Shown piece by piece: positions 44,605-52,806 of a DNA stretch of 57,923 nt (position 1 is the first letter of the stretch; every line of letters begins with the position of its first letter). A model generated the notes under the pieces. That model had not been told where the DNA came from and ran no database searches. It was given only the letters and a program-made list of their open reading frames with translations. The stretch is from NCBI GenBank assembly GCA_035565355.1, contig DATMSM010000077.1, forward strand, positions 1 to 57,923, in the 5' to 3' direction. Origin of the DNA: Ga0074130 sp035565355 (lineage in GTDB: Bacteria; Pseudomonadota; Gammaproteobacteria; Burkholderiales; Rhodocyclaceae). The translations under genes were made by a program, and so were the position numbers.

Positions 44605-44742
44605 TCAGGCAAACAGGTGCAGGGCTTCAAGCAAGAGCACGACGGCGCCGCCCACGGCAACCATCACGCCGGCAGCAAACTGCAGATCCTTGCGCCAATG
44701 GCGATCATGATGGCGCGAATGCAATGAGGTCAGATGGTTCAT
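44605..44742 (-). CDS. Small single-helix membrane protein, 45 residues, unknown
   Basis: A His/Arg-rich N-terminus (MNHLTSLHSRHHDRHWRKDL) is followed by one membrane helix (FAAGVMVAVGGAVVLLLEAL) ending HLFA. AGGAG sits 6 bases before the ATG. The charge pattern gives N-in topology with six histidines on the cytoplasmic side, which could bind metal; that is a guess. A second small ORF follows 11 bases downstream with an identical Shine-Dalgarno spacing. Function unknown. Confidence 0.65.
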   Translation of the reverse strand: MNHLTSLHSRHHDRHWRKDLQFAAGVMVAVGGAVVLLLEALHLFA

Positions 44743-44878
44743 GGTCGGCTCCTGCGCTTGAGTACGCTCTTATTGTGGTTGTCGACCGCCATAGTTTCCA
44801 ATTGAGTTTGCCTTTGGCTGAAATTGCTAAGGGCTATTGCAGGCCGCCCGGGAATAGGAATTGCGCAAGCCGACAGAC

Positions 44879-45373
44879 ATGAGCACATTCGCTTTCCGTC
44901 ACCTGTTCCTTGCCGGCATCATTGCCGGCACGGTGGCTACGCTGGCCCAGCTGCTGCTCTGGTGGCTGGCGGGGGTGCCATTGCCCGACGTGCTCTATCG
45001 CGATACGCGGCTGACGGCGGCCCTGCTGCTGCCGCACGGCATCATTGCACTGGATCAGCTCTTCCAGCCGCCCAGCCTGGGAATGTGGCTCGCTGCCAGC
45101 GTCGTCCACTTCGCACTTTCGGTGTCGTATGCCGCGATCTTCATTTACCTTGCACGGCGCCTGCGTATTGGCGGTTCGCGGCTCCTGCCGGCCGGTATGG
45201 TTTTCGGGCTGCTGCTGTACGGCGTCAATATGTACGGCTTCACCCTCCTCGTGCCCTGGTTCTTTCTCGTCCGCGACGGCATCACCCTAGCCGCCCACGC
45301 GGTTTTCGGCCTTAGCCTGGGGGCCAGCGTGTGGGCAAATACACGCCCCAACTCCCCCCTATTGCCCATTTAG
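44879..45373 (+). CDS. Hydrophobic membrane protein of unknown function
   Basis: 164 residues from ATG 44879; TTG 44861 is an alternative start. There are four clear membrane helices: LFLAGIIAGTVATLAQLLLW, MWLAASVVHFALSVSYAAIF, LLPAGMVFGLLLYGVNMYGF and LAAHAVFGLSLGASVW. The layout resembles small YagU-type inner-membrane proteins, but I cannot assign the family firmly. It precedes minC by 85 bases and diverges from the tiny reverse-strand ORFs. Confidence 0.75.
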   Translation: MSTFAFRHLFLAGIIAGTVATLAQLLLWWLAGVPLPDVLYRDTRLTAALLLPHGIIALDQLFQPPSLGMWLAASVVHFALSVSYAAIFIYLARRLRIGGSRLLPAGMVFGLLLYGVNMYGFTLLVPWFFLVRDGITLAAHAVFGLSLGASVWANTRPNSPLLPI

Positions 45374-45383
45374 TCCTACGCCG

Positions 45384-45409
45384 GGGATTGCTAGACTGCT
45401 TGCAATCCC
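45384..45409 (+). promoter_or_regulatory. Hairpin in the minC leader
   Basis: GGGATTGC and GCAATCCC pair perfectly around a 10-base loop, 50 bases before the minC GTG and 10 bases after the previous stop. It may end the upstream transcript or shape the minC leader; no T-run is present. Confidence 0.35.
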
Positions 45410-45458
45410 TGCAACCGTGCGGATTTCCGCCTGTTGTCAGTAAACCCTTGATACGCAA

Positions 45459-46322
45459 GTGACTAAGTCCGCCTCGCAAATTTCCCTGCCCCTGTCCGCA
45501 CCCGCCGCTGCATCCGAAACCTCCGCTGAAGCTGCTCCCGTGACCATCGATTTCAAGGGAATCTCTCTGCCCGTGATGCAAGTGGCCCTGAGCCGCCTGG
45601 AACCCGAGCAGATCGCCGCCGCCATCAAGGCGCGCTTCGGCAAGAACGCCAGCAGCTTCTTCGACAGCGATCCGGCGGTGCTCGACCTGAACAAGATCGA
45701 AGCAGAAACGGCGGACTGGGCCGCCGTGAGGGAGCAACTCGCCGGCGCCAGCCTGCAGTTGGTCGCGGTCTACGGCGGCAATGCGTCACTGCAAGCCAGC
45801 GCCCGCACCGCCGGCCTGGCCGTGATTGACGCACCGCCGTTATCGCGGGCTGCGCCCAAGCTAAAAGAGGTGCCGGTTCTTGAGGAGGTCGTCGCGCCCA
45901 TTGCGGAAGAAAAGCCGCGTGCAGCGCCCGAACCCGCGCCGGCACAAACACACTCTTCTGCCGCCATGGTGATCGACAAGCCCTTGCGTTCGGGACAACG
46001 TATTTACGCCAGAGGAGGCGACCTTGTAGTGCTGGCCATGGTCAGCGCCGGCGCCGAGGTGATTGCCGACGGCAATATCCACATTTACGCGCCGCTGCGC
46101 GGCCGCGCGCTGGCAGGCGCGCAGGGCGATCAGAAGGCGCGCATCTTCACCACCAGCTTCGAAGCCGAACTGGTGTCCATCGGCGGCGTGTATCGCACCT
46201 TCGAGTCGCCGCAGGCTTTCGGCAAACTCGCCGGCCAGCCCGTGCAAGTCAGCCTGATTGCAGACGCAAGCAAACCGGACGCTGAGCCCAAGCTCAACGT
46301 CGCATCGCTATCCACCCGCTGA
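45459..46322 (+). CDS. minC: Septum-site-determining protein MinC
   Basis: 287 residues. An N-terminal FtsZ-inhibiting domain (about 25-120), an Ala/Pro-rich linker (about 135-170), and a C-terminal beta-helix that binds MinD and septum (SGQRIYARGGDLVVLAMVSA; GNIHIYAPLRGRALAG). GTG start at 45459; no clear Shine-Dalgarno. It is the first gene of minCDE and blocks Z-ring formation at the poles. Confidence 0.95.
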   Translation: MTKSASQISLPLSAPAAASETSAEAAPVTIDFKGISLPVMQVALSRLEPEQIAAAIKARFGKNASSFFDSDPAVLDLNKIEAETADWAAVREQLAGASLQLVAVYGGNASLQASARTAGLAVIDAPPLSRAAPKLKEVPVLEEVVAPIAEEKPRAAPEPAPAQTHSSAAMVIDKPLRSGQRIYARGGDLVVLAMVSAGAEVIADGNIHIYAPLRGRALAGAQGDQKARIFTTSFEAELVSIGGVYRTFESPQAFGKLAGQPVQVSLIADASKPDAEPKLNVASLSTR

Positions 46323-46351
46323 TTCCTCAAATTCTCATCAAGGAAAACAAC

Positions 46352-47167
46352 ATGACCCGTATCGTCGTCGTTACCTCCGGCAAAGGCGGTGTCGGCAAGA
46401 CCACCACCAGCGCCAGCTTTTCCTCCGGCCTTGCGATGCGCGGCTACAAGACCGCCGTCATCGACTTCGACGTCGGCCTGCGCAACCTCGACCTCATCAT
46501 GGGCTGCGAACGCCGCGTGGTGTATGACCTGGTCAATGTCCTGAACGGCGAAGCCACGCTGAATCAGGCGCTGATCAAGGACAAGCACTGCGAGAACCTG
46601 TTCGTGCTGCCGGCCTCGCAGACGCGCGACAAGGACGCGCTGACCGAGGAAGGCGTCGAGAAGGTGCTCAAGGAGCTCGAGCACATGGGCTTCGATTACA
46701 TCGTCTGCGACAGCCCGGCCGGTATCGAACGCGGTGCCGTGATGGCGCTGACCTTTGCCGACGAAGCCATCGTCACCACCAATCCGGAAGTGTCGTCGGT
46801 ACGCGACTCCGACCGCATCCTCGGCATCCTGCAGGCCAAGTCCAAGCGCGCCCAGGAAGGTGGAGAACCGGTCAAGGAACATCTGCTGATCACCCGCTAT
46901 TCACCCAAGCGTGTGGAAGAGGGCGAGATGCTCTCCTACAAGGACGTGCAGGAAATCCTGCGCGTGCCGATCATCGGCGTGGTGCCGGAATCGGAAAGCG
47001 TGCTGCATGCCTCCAACCAGGGCACGCCCGCCATCCACATCGAGAACTCGGAAGTCGCCGATGCCTACAAGGACATCGTCAGCCGTTTCCTCGGTGAAGA
47101 AGTGCCGTTGCGTTTTGTTGATTACGAAAAGCCCGGCCTCCTCAAGCGCATCTTCGGAGGCAAGTAA
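46352..47167 (+). CDS. minD: Septum-site-determining ATPase MinD
   Basis: 271 residues. The deviant Walker A is SGKGGVGKTTTSASF; Walker B-like is YIVCDSPAGIE. The C-terminal amphipathic membrane-targeting helix is GLLKRIFGGK. It recruits MinC to the membrane and oscillates with MinE. It lies 29 bases after minC and 2 bases before minE. Confidence 0.98.
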   Translation: MTRIVVVTSGKGGVGKTTTSASFSSGLAMRGYKTAVIDFDVGLRNLDLIMGCERRVVYDLVNVLNGEATLNQALIKDKHCENLFVLPASQTRDKDALTEEGVEKVLKELEHMGFDYIVCDSPAGIERGAVMALTFADEAIVTTNPEVSSVRDSDRILGILQAKSKRAQEGGEPVKEHLLITRYSPKRVEEGEMLSYKDVQEILRVPIIGVVPESESVLHASNQGTPAIHIENSEVADAYKDIVSRFLGEEVPLRFVDYEKPGLLKRIFGGK

Positions 47168-47169
47168 GC

Positions 47170-47430
47170 ATGTCACTCTTCTCTCTCATCTTCGGCGAAA
47201 AGCCGAAGTCCGCATCGGTCGCCAAGGAGCGCCTGCAGCTCATCATCGCGCATGAGCGACACGACACCAACACCGCGCCCAACTTCCTGCCGGATCTGCA
47301 ACGCGACCTGGTTGAGGTCATTAGCAAATATGTGAAGATCAATCCGGACGACATCAAGGTTCAGCTCGAAAAGCAGGGCAACTACGAAGTCCTCGAAGTC
47401 AATATCGTTATGCCGGATCAGAAGGCCTAA
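47170..47430 (+). CDS. minE: Cell division topological specificity factor MinE
   Basis: 86 residues. The anti-MinCD segment is KERLQLIIAHERHD, and the topological domain is FLPDLQRDLVEVISKYVKIN. It stimulates MinD ATPase and drives pole-to-pole oscillation. A strong terminator follows 21 bases after the stop. Confidence 0.97.
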   Translation: MSLFSLIFGEKPKSASVAKERLQLIIAHERHDTNTAPNFLPDLQRDLVEVISKYVKINPDDIKVQLEKQGNYEVLEVNIVMPDQKA

Positions 47431-47451
47431 GTCGCATTCACGTGTAAGCTG

Positions 47452-47485
47452 AAGGCCGAATCACAATACGTGATTCGGCCTTTTT
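47452..47485 (+). terminator. Rho-independent terminator of minCDE
   Basis: AAGGCCGAATCAC pairs perfectly with GTGATTCGGCCTT around AATAC and ends in T5. Confidence 0.95.
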
Positions 47486-47508
47486 CTTTACGTACAGAAA
47501 AACTTTAC

Positions 47509-47961
47509 ATGCAGATCTGGGTCGATGCCGACGCCTGCCCGGGCGTGATCAAGGAGATTCTCTTCCGCGCCGCCGAGCGCCGGCAGATTGCGCTGGTTCT
47601 GGTCGCCAACCAGCTGATCCGCCATCCACCCTCGCCGTGGATACGCGCCGTGCAGGTGGAGAAGGGCTTTGATGTGGCCGACAATCACATTGTCGATGCG
47701 GCGAATGCCGGTGATCTCGTCATCACCGCCGACATCCCGCTCGCTGCCGCCGTGATCGACAAGGGCGCGCATGCGCTCAATCCTCGCGGCGAGTTCTACA
47801 GCAGGGAAAACATCCGCCAGCTGCTGGACATGCGCAACTTCATGGATACCCTACGCAGCAGCGGCGTCGAAACCGGCGGCCCGCCGGCCTTCAATCAGGG
47901 CGACCGGCAAAACTTCGCCAACCAGCTCGACCGCTTTCTCGCCAAGATCGCGGCGGCTTAA
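47509..47961 (+). CDS. yaiI: YaiI/YqxD (DUF188) family protein
   Basis: 150 residues. MQIWVDADACPGVIKEILFR is the family signature: a PIN-like fold with Asp residues at DADACP and in ITADIPLA. A nuclease role is suggested by the fold but unproven. ATG 47509 fits the family start; the frame to 47470 runs into the minE terminator. The gene is converged upon by the deaminase gene. Confidence 0.9.
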   Translation: MQIWVDADACPGVIKEILFRAAERRQIALVLVANQLIRHPPSPWIRAVQVEKGFDVADNHIVDAANAGDLVITADIPLAAAVIDKGAHALNPRGEFYSRENIRQLLDMRNFMDTLRSSGVETGGPPAFNQGDRQNFANQLDRFLAKIAAA

Positions 47962-47977
47962 GGCCGCCTACCGTCCT

Positions 47978-48436
47978 TTAGCTACCCTGGTCCTGGAGCC
48001 CGTAAACGGCTGCAGCGCTGATCTCGTCCAATCTGAGCCTGTTTAGAGGCAACGCTACCGGCAACTGCAGACGCAGAGCTTCATAGACCTTGGTGCTGGA
48101 AAAGCCATACGGCGCGGCATCCTCGTTGTCGAAGGCGTAATAGACCTCCTTGATCCCGGCCAGCACCATCGCCGCAAGACACATGGGGCAGGGCTGCCCG
48201 CTGGCGTACATGATGCCACCAGCCAGGTTCGGCCGCTGCAGCAGCCGGCACGCCTCGCGCAAGGCGGCCATCTCGGCGTGGGCGCTGATATCGTGCGTGC
48301 GCATGATGTCATTGACGCCGGTGGCGATGATGCTGTCACCGAAGGTCAACACGGCGCCGAAAGGGCGTCCGCCCTTGCGGTGATTTTCCTGGGCGAGGCG
48401 AACGGCCTCGCGCAAACGTGTTTCGTGATCCGACAT
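47978..48436 (-). CDS. Nucleoside/guanine-type zinc deaminase
   Basis: 152 residues, cytidine-deaminase-like fold. The catalytic HAEMAAL (zinc His and proton-shuttle Glu) and PCPMC (two zinc Cys) are intact. The region GRPFGAVLTFGDSIIATGVN and the length fit guanine-deaminase/TadA relatives; the substrate cannot be fixed. ATG 48436 (MSDHETRLREA) is preferred over the longer frame, which would translate the upstream terminator. It may contribute to nitrogen release from purines, fitting the neighbouring amidohydrolase. Confidence 0.87.
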   Translation of the reverse strand: MSDHETRLREAVRLAQENHRKGGRPFGAVLTFGDSIIATGVNDIMRTHDISAHAEMAALREACRLLQRPNLAGGIMYASGQPCPMCLAAMVLAGIKEVYYAFDNEDAAPYGFSSTKVYEALRLQLPVALPLNRLRLDEISAAAVYGLQDQGS

Positions 48437-48450
48437 TTCCGACTTGCTCC

Positions 48451-48482
48451 AAAAAGAAAACCTGCCCGGCAAGCCGGGCAGG
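48451..48482 (-). terminator. Rho-independent terminator after the DUF1097 gene
   Basis: CCTGCCCGGC and GCCGGGCAGG pair around a tiny loop. On the reverse strand TTTTCTTTTT follows. It ends the transferase-amidohydrolase-DUF1097 transcript 30 bases after its last stop and separates the deaminase from it. Confidence 0.92.
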
Positions 48483-48512
48483 CGAACAGACTACGCGGGG
48501 TGCGACAAAAAT

Positions 48513-49019
48513 CTAGTGGTGAGTACCATGCGGCGCCGAGCAGCGTGCGGTAATCAGCGCATACAGGGGGCCAAGGGCATTCATCACCACCACCGCGGCA
48601 AGTGCCGTGTAGGGGTTGCCGGGCTCAGGGCCGAAGCCGCCGAACATGGTGGCAAAGAAGGATGCAAAGCCGAAGAACATGCCGGGAATGAAACTGAACA
48701 GCGGCACGAACCGGGCAATCGACATCATCCCGCCATTGAGGCAGAACAACACCACCATCTGCGCCAGGATCAACTCGGTGCCGGTGTACATCGTGCCGAC
48801 CTGCTTGAAGCCGAGCACGACGAGGAAACCGACAAAGGCGCCTAGCGGCAACACCGGCCAGATACGCTTGAGGTTTTCCTTGCTCGGGCCGCCCATGGCG
48901 AAGGTACCGGCCCAGCTGACGAAGATCGCCCAGGGCGGAAAGTTGTAGGGGTGCAAATGAATCAGGATGGTCGTGATGGCCAACAGCGAGGCCACAACTT
49001 CTGCGGGTGGTTTCTTCAT
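48513..49019 (-). CDS. DUF1097 family inner-membrane protein
   Basis: 168 residues, five or six membrane helices (VVASLLAITTILIHLHPYNF; LPLGAFVGFLVVLGF; FVPLFSFIPGMFFGFASFFA), ending in His-rich SAPHGTHH. ATG 49019 has a GGAGGAG-type site upstream; the longer frame runs into the amidohydrolase. The family (E. coli YcdZ-like) has no defined function. It follows the amidohydrolase by 20 bases, so transport of that enzyme's substrate or product is a reasonable guess. Confidence 0.85.
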   Translation of the reverse strand: MKKPPAEVVASLLAITTILIHLHPYNFPPWAIFVSWAGTFAMGGPSKENLKRIWPVLPLGAFVGFLVVLGFKQVGTMYTGTELILAQMVVLFCLNGGMMSIARFVPLFSFIPGMFFGFASFFATMFGGFGPEPGNPYTALAAVVVMNALGPLYALITARCSAPHGTHH

Positions 49020-49039
49020 GATGCTCTCCTCCGGAAAAA

Positions 49040-50329
49040 TTAAGCGACGTGAGCGCAAGCCGCGCCGCACTCGCCGTGATGACGATGGATCTCACACTTG
49101 TGATGGGTGACAACAGTGACCTTGCCGCGCTTGACCACCCAGGAACGGGCGGGAATGTCGAGCAGGGCGTCGGCAACCATGTAGGTATCGAGAATCACGA
49201 TGTCGGCGCGCTTGCCGACGGCCAGACCGTAGTCATCGCCCATGCCGATGGCGCGGGCGGCGTTGTAGGTGCCCATGGCGAGAATGGCCTGCTGATGCTC
49301 GGGCGTGCCGAACTGCGCAACGTGAGCGAGCATATTGCCGATCAGCAGCATGTCAGCCTTGCCGAAGGGCGTGAAGGCATTGCGGATGTTGTTCGACGAA
49401 TACGCCACGTTTACCCCGGCGTTATGCAGCGCACGCACCGGCGTCAGGCCACGCCGCGGCTTGCTTGTGTCATTGCGCCCGCCAAGATAGAGGTCGGTCG
49501 CCGGCAGGGTGACGATGCTGACGTCAGCCTCTTTGAGCGCGTCGATGATGGGCTCGAGATCGGCGGGTTCCATACTGCCGAGGCTGGTGACGTGGCCCAA
49601 TGAGACGCGGCTTTGCCAGCCGGTCTCGATGGCCTTCTTGGCGATATAGGCGGCCGACATGAAACGCAGGTTGCCGATATCGTCGGAGAAGTCGGCATGC
49701 ATGTCGACATCGGCGTCGTATTGCTTGGCCATGTCGAAGACCATGTCGATATGGCGCTTGGTGTCGTCCCAGGAAAGCTCGTTGTAGGGGCAACCACCGA
49801 CCACGTCGGCACCCATGTTCATCGCCTCTTCCATCAGCTTGTACGTGCCTTCGGACTTGAGGATGCCTTCCTGCGGGAAGGCGACGATCTGGATGTCGAG
49901 CAGGTGTTCGTATTCCTGGCGCAACTGCAGCAACGTATCGACGCCGATCAGGCCCTGGATCAGGTCCACATCGGGATGGGCGCGCACGGCCACGGTGCCG
50001 TTGGCCACCGCCATATCGAGCACGCGGCGCGAACGCTCCAGCACATCGTTACGCTCCTGCTTGCTCTTGAGGATGCCAGTCACGCGGATAGCTTCATCGA
50101 GCGTACCGAAGCGCGCCGGCAGGCGGCGATGCAGCAGCGCCTTGTCGATGTGCAGGTGCGACTCGATGAAGCCGGGAATGGCGACGCGTTCGCCGGCGTC
50201 TATGATTTCGGCGGCCTGTGCTTCCATCCCCGCCTCGATGGCGACGATGCGACCGTCCTTGATGCCGATATCGACGATGCCCTGCTCGTCGTCGATACGG
50301 GTATTGCGTATGAGCAGATCGAGTTTCAT
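49040..50329 (-). CDS. Cytosine-deaminase-like amidohydrolase with a Cys/His-rich C-terminal tail
   Basis: 429 residues, amidohydrolase-superfamily barrel. Metal ligands: ESHLHIDKAL (HxH) at strand 1, VDMHADFSDD (His) and LGHVTSLGS (His). At strand 8, where CodA-type enzymes have a catalytic Asp, this protein reads SSNNIRNAFTPFG, so the final acid is not obvious. The last 22 residues (after VVKRGKVTVV) hold six His and three Cys, an unusual metal-binding-like tail. The substrate is unknown; cyclic amidines or ureides are possible. It lies 78 bases after the second transferase gene and 20 before DUF1097. Confidence 0.85.
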   Translation of the reverse strand: MKLDLLIRNTRIDDEQGIVDIGIKDGRIVAIEAGMEAQAAEIIDAGERVAIPGFIESHLHIDKALLHRRLPARFGTLDEAIRVTGILKSKQERNDVLERSRRVLDMAVANGTVAVRAHPDVDLIQGLIGVDTLLQLRQEYEHLLDIQIVAFPQEGILKSEGTYKLMEEAMNMGADVVGGCPYNELSWDDTKRHIDMVFDMAKQYDADVDMHADFSDDIGNLRFMSAAYIAKKAIETGWQSRVSLGHVTSLGSMEPADLEPIIDALKEADVSIVTLPATDLYLGGRNDTSKPRRGLTPVRALHNAGVNVAYSSNNIRNAFTPFGKADMLLIGNMLAHVAQFGTPEHQQAILAMGTYNAARAIGMGDDYGLAVGKRADIVILDTYMVADALLDIPARSWVVKRGKVTVVTHHKCEIHRHHGECGAACAHVA

Positions 50330-50407
50330 GGTTTTCCTCTGGTTTGGTCCTGCTGCCCGGGCCCTTGTTGTTTTTGTTGAGCCCGCATTGCTTTGCTGCC
50401 TACTTCA

Positions 50408-52063
50408 TTAAAACCCTAGCGCCACCCCTTCGCCACGGGGATCGGCACCGCCTTCAAAAAAAGGTTTGTCGGCATCCGGCATGCGTACGGCCTGCGCCGT
50501 ACCCATGCGGGGATGCGGCCAAGTTGCCTTCTCAACCGGGTGCCCGAGTTCGCGCAACGCGGCAAAGGTCTCCTCGGGTGCCGAAGACTCCAGCAACAGC
50601 TTGTTGCTGCTGTCGCCCCAGGAGCGCCCATAAAGCACGCGCGGCGCATCAATGGCCTGCTGTACGTCGAGCCCGAAATCGACGACCCGGGTGATGACCG
50701 AGGTCTGCGTCTGCGGCTGCACTTCGCCGCCCTGGGTGCCGTACACCATCAAGGGCTTGCCATCGCGCAGCACCATGCCGGACATCAGCGTGGAGGCTGA
50801 TTGCTTGCCCGGTGCGAGCACGTTCGGATGCTGCGGATCGAGCGAAAAGAAGCTGCCACGGTTCTGCATCAACACGCCACTTTGCGGATCGGTGACGCAG
50901 GCGCCGAAATCGAAGTAGAGGCTCTGCACCAGACCCACCGCATTGCCGTACTGGTCGGCAATGCTGATGAAAGTGGTGTCGCTGCCGCCCGGAGTATTCT
51001 CATGGGTGAGGCTGGCGTCGGCGAGCCAGGCAGCGCGCTCGGCATCGGCGAGCGCCTGCTTGAGCAGGGCATCGACCGGAATGTCCGAGAACAGCGGATC
51101 GGTGAGATGACGGTCGCGCTTCTGGAAGGCCCATTTGATCGCCTGCAGCAGCGCATGGTAGTACTCGGGCGAATCCGGGGCGACATCGCTGAAATCGACG
51201 CCGTTGAGAAAGTTCAGGATCATCAGCCCGGCAATGCCCTGCGAGGGCGGCGGCACCTGGAAGACCTGGCAGTCGCGATAGTTGGTCGAGATCGGATCGA
51301 CCCAGCGCGCCTGATAGTCGCGGAAGTCCTCGGCAGTCAGCAGGCCGCCGCGGCTATTCAGATAGTTTGCGATCGACTTGCCGGTCTCGGTATAGAAATG
51401 CTGGGTGCCGTACTTGGCGATTTGCGCCAGCGTGTCACCGAGCGCGGTTTGTACCAGGCGTTCGCCCTTGGCATAGGGCTGGCCGTTCTTGAGAAAGATG
51501 GCGGCGCTGCCGGGATCAGCGCGAAAGGCCTCGGCATCGTCGGCAATCCACTGCGCAATGTCGGCCGTCACCGGCGCGCCACGACGCGCATAGGCTATGG
51601 CCGGCGCCAGCAAGCGCGCCAGCGGCAGCTTGCCGCAACGCTCGTGCGCCAGACCCCAGCTCGACACGGCCCCGGGGACGGTGATCGCCGCTTGCGGGCC
51701 GCGATGTGGAATCGCCTCCATGCCCTTGTAGTTGTTGAGCGTGATATTGCGGCCGCACTGGCCGCTGCCATTGATCGACATCACCTGCTTGCGCTCGCTG
51801 TCGTGGATCAGCCAGAAGGCGTCACCGCCGATGCCTATCATGTGCGGCAATACCACGCTCATGGTGGCAGCGGCGCAAATCGCGGCATCGACCGCGGTAC
51901 CGCCTTGCTTGAGCACATCCAGCGCAGCGGTCGAGGCCAGGTAATGGGCGGTGGCGACCATGCCCTGTTCGGCCTGGCAGACCGGGCGCGTGCTACGTGG
52001 GCGCGACCAAGCCTGTCCATGATTTCTGGTCGGGCGGCCGATATTTACATACGGTGTGTTCAT
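50408..52063 (-). CDS. Gamma-glutamyltransferase-family enzyme without signal peptide
   Basis: 551 residues, Ntn-hydrolase family. The autoprocessing and nucleophile threonine is T363 (GGSDTTFISIADQYGN). Other family blocks are IGIGGDAFWLI near the N-terminus, PPPSQGIAGLMILNFL, and VYGTQGGEVQPQTQ. No signal or Tat motif is seen, so it is probably cytoplasmic. ATG 52063 has AGGAGG upstream. Family members hydrolyse gamma-glutamyl bonds or related amides (some act on oxamate or acyl-lactams), so the substrate is open. Its leader carries the same double-palindrome element as the exported paralogue at 53954-55648. Confidence 0.9.
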   Translation of the reverse strand: MNTPYVNIGRPTRNHGQAWSRPRSTRPVCQAEQGMVATAHYLASTAALDVLKQGGTAVDAAICAAATMSVVLPHMIGIGGDAFWLIHDSERKQVMSINGSGQCGRNITLNNYKGMEAIPHRGPQAAITVPGAVSSWGLAHERCGKLPLARLLAPAIAYARRGAPVTADIAQWIADDAEAFRADPGSAAIFLKNGQPYAKGERLVQTALGDTLAQIAKYGTQHFYTETGKSIANYLNSRGGLLTAEDFRDYQARWVDPISTNYRDCQVFQVPPPSQGIAGLMILNFLNGVDFSDVAPDSPEYYHALLQAIKWAFQKRDRHLTDPLFSDIPVDALLKQALADAERAAWLADASLTHENTPGGSDTTFISIADQYGNAVGLVQSLYFDFGACVTDPQSGVLMQNRGSFFSLDPQHPNVLAPGKQSASTLMSGMVLRDGKPLMVYGTQGGEVQPQTQTSVITRVVDFGLDVQQAIDAPRVLYGRSWGDSSNKLLLESSAPEETFAALRELGHPVEKATWPHPRMGTAQAVRMPDADKPFFEGGADPRGEGVALGF

Positions 52064-52116
52064 GCTTCCTCCTGACTTCACTTGATTCCAGCTTAGTGAA
52101 GCAGTCGTTCGGAGGA

Positions 52117-52155
52117 AATCGGGATCGCCTGAATTTCGCCTCGGGATATCCCTAG
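52117..52155 (-). promoter_or_regulatory. Double-palindrome element upstream of the cytoplasmic transferase gene
   Basis: Read on the reverse strand: CTAGGGA-TA-TCCCGAG (7-2-7), then TTCAGGC-GA-TCCCGAT, with centres 22 bp apart, ending 54 bases before the ATG. It matches the element at 55721-55759 at 29 of 39 positions with identical internal spacing. It lies between the regulator gene's stop and this gene's start. Proposed binding site of the NarL-type regulator at 52166-52804. Confidence 0.65.
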
Positions 52156-52165
52156 AAATCGCCGT

Positions 52166-52804
52166 TTAGGCGCCTTCGATCAGGCCGTGCTTCATGGCGT
52201 AATGCACGAGGCCTGCGGTGGTTTCGATATCCATCTTCTGCTGGATGTTCGCCTTGTGCGTACTCACGGTCTTGTTGCTGAGCGACAGCACGTCGGCAAT
52301 CTCGTTGACGCTCTGGCCTTCGACCAGCATCTGGAAGATCTGGAACTCACGCGAAGTCAGGCGCGCATGCGGCAACTGGTTTTCCGGCTGCTGGATCTCG
52401 CGTACCAGCTTCTCGGCCACCGCCGCCGAGATGAAAGTGCCGCCGCGCGCCGTCTTGCGGATGCCGTCAATCAGCTGCTGCGAAGCCATGCTCTTGGTGA
52501 TGTAGCCTGATGCGCCGGCACGAATGGCTTGCACCGCATACTGGCTTTCCTGATGCATGCTGAGCACCAGCACGACCAGCTTCGGGTAGGCGGCCTTGAT
52601 CTGCTGGATCAGTGCAATGCCGTTCCTGCCGGGCATGGAAAGATCGGTCAGCAGCAGATCGCACGGGGTCTGGCGCAGCAGTTGCAGCACCTCGTCGCCG
52701 CTGCCCGCCTCCGCCACGACCTGCATGTCCGGGTTGAAGGAAATGATCTGCTTGAGGCCATCGCGAATGATGGCGTGATCGTCGGCAAGCATGATGCGTA
52801 TCAT
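52166..52804 (-). CDS. NarL/FixJ-family response regulator
   Basis: 212 residues. The receiver has D8/D9, phospho-site D54 (LLLTDLSMPG) and K104 (YITKSM); Ser replaces Thr in LSMHQES. The C-terminal LuxR-type HTH (SREFQIFQMLVEGQSVNEIADVLSLSNKTVSTHKANI, split here only by function) is complete. It starts 2 bases after the kinase stop, so the pair is co-transcribed. It probably binds the paired 7-2-7 palindromes upstream of both transferase genes. Confidence 0.94.
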   Translation of the reverse strand: MIRIMLADDHAIIRDGLKQIISFNPDMQVVAEAGSGDEVLQLLRQTPCDLLLTDLSMPGRNGIALIQQIKAAYPKLVVLVLSMHQESQYAVQAIRAGASGYITKSMASQQLIDGIRKTARGGTFISAAVAEKLVREIQQPENQLPHARLTSREFQIFQMLVEGQSVNEIADVLSLSNKTVSTHKANIQQKMDIETTAGLVHYAMKHGLIEGA

Positions 52805-52806
52805 CG

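Noticed and set aside
49040..50329. Assignment of the amidohydrolase as AtzC or CodA
   Set aside because: Barrel motifs are shared, but the strand-8 residue and context do not match; the substrate cannot be chosen.
50408..52063. Assignment of the cytoplasmic transferase as oxamate amidohydrolase (HpxW) in a purine-degradation cluster
   Set aside because: The family fits and a deaminase is nearby, but no allantoin or oxalurate genes are present in the window.
52117..52155. E. coli-type NarL heptamers (TACYYMT)
   Set aside because: The half-sites share the 7-2-7 geometry but not the heptamer sequence.
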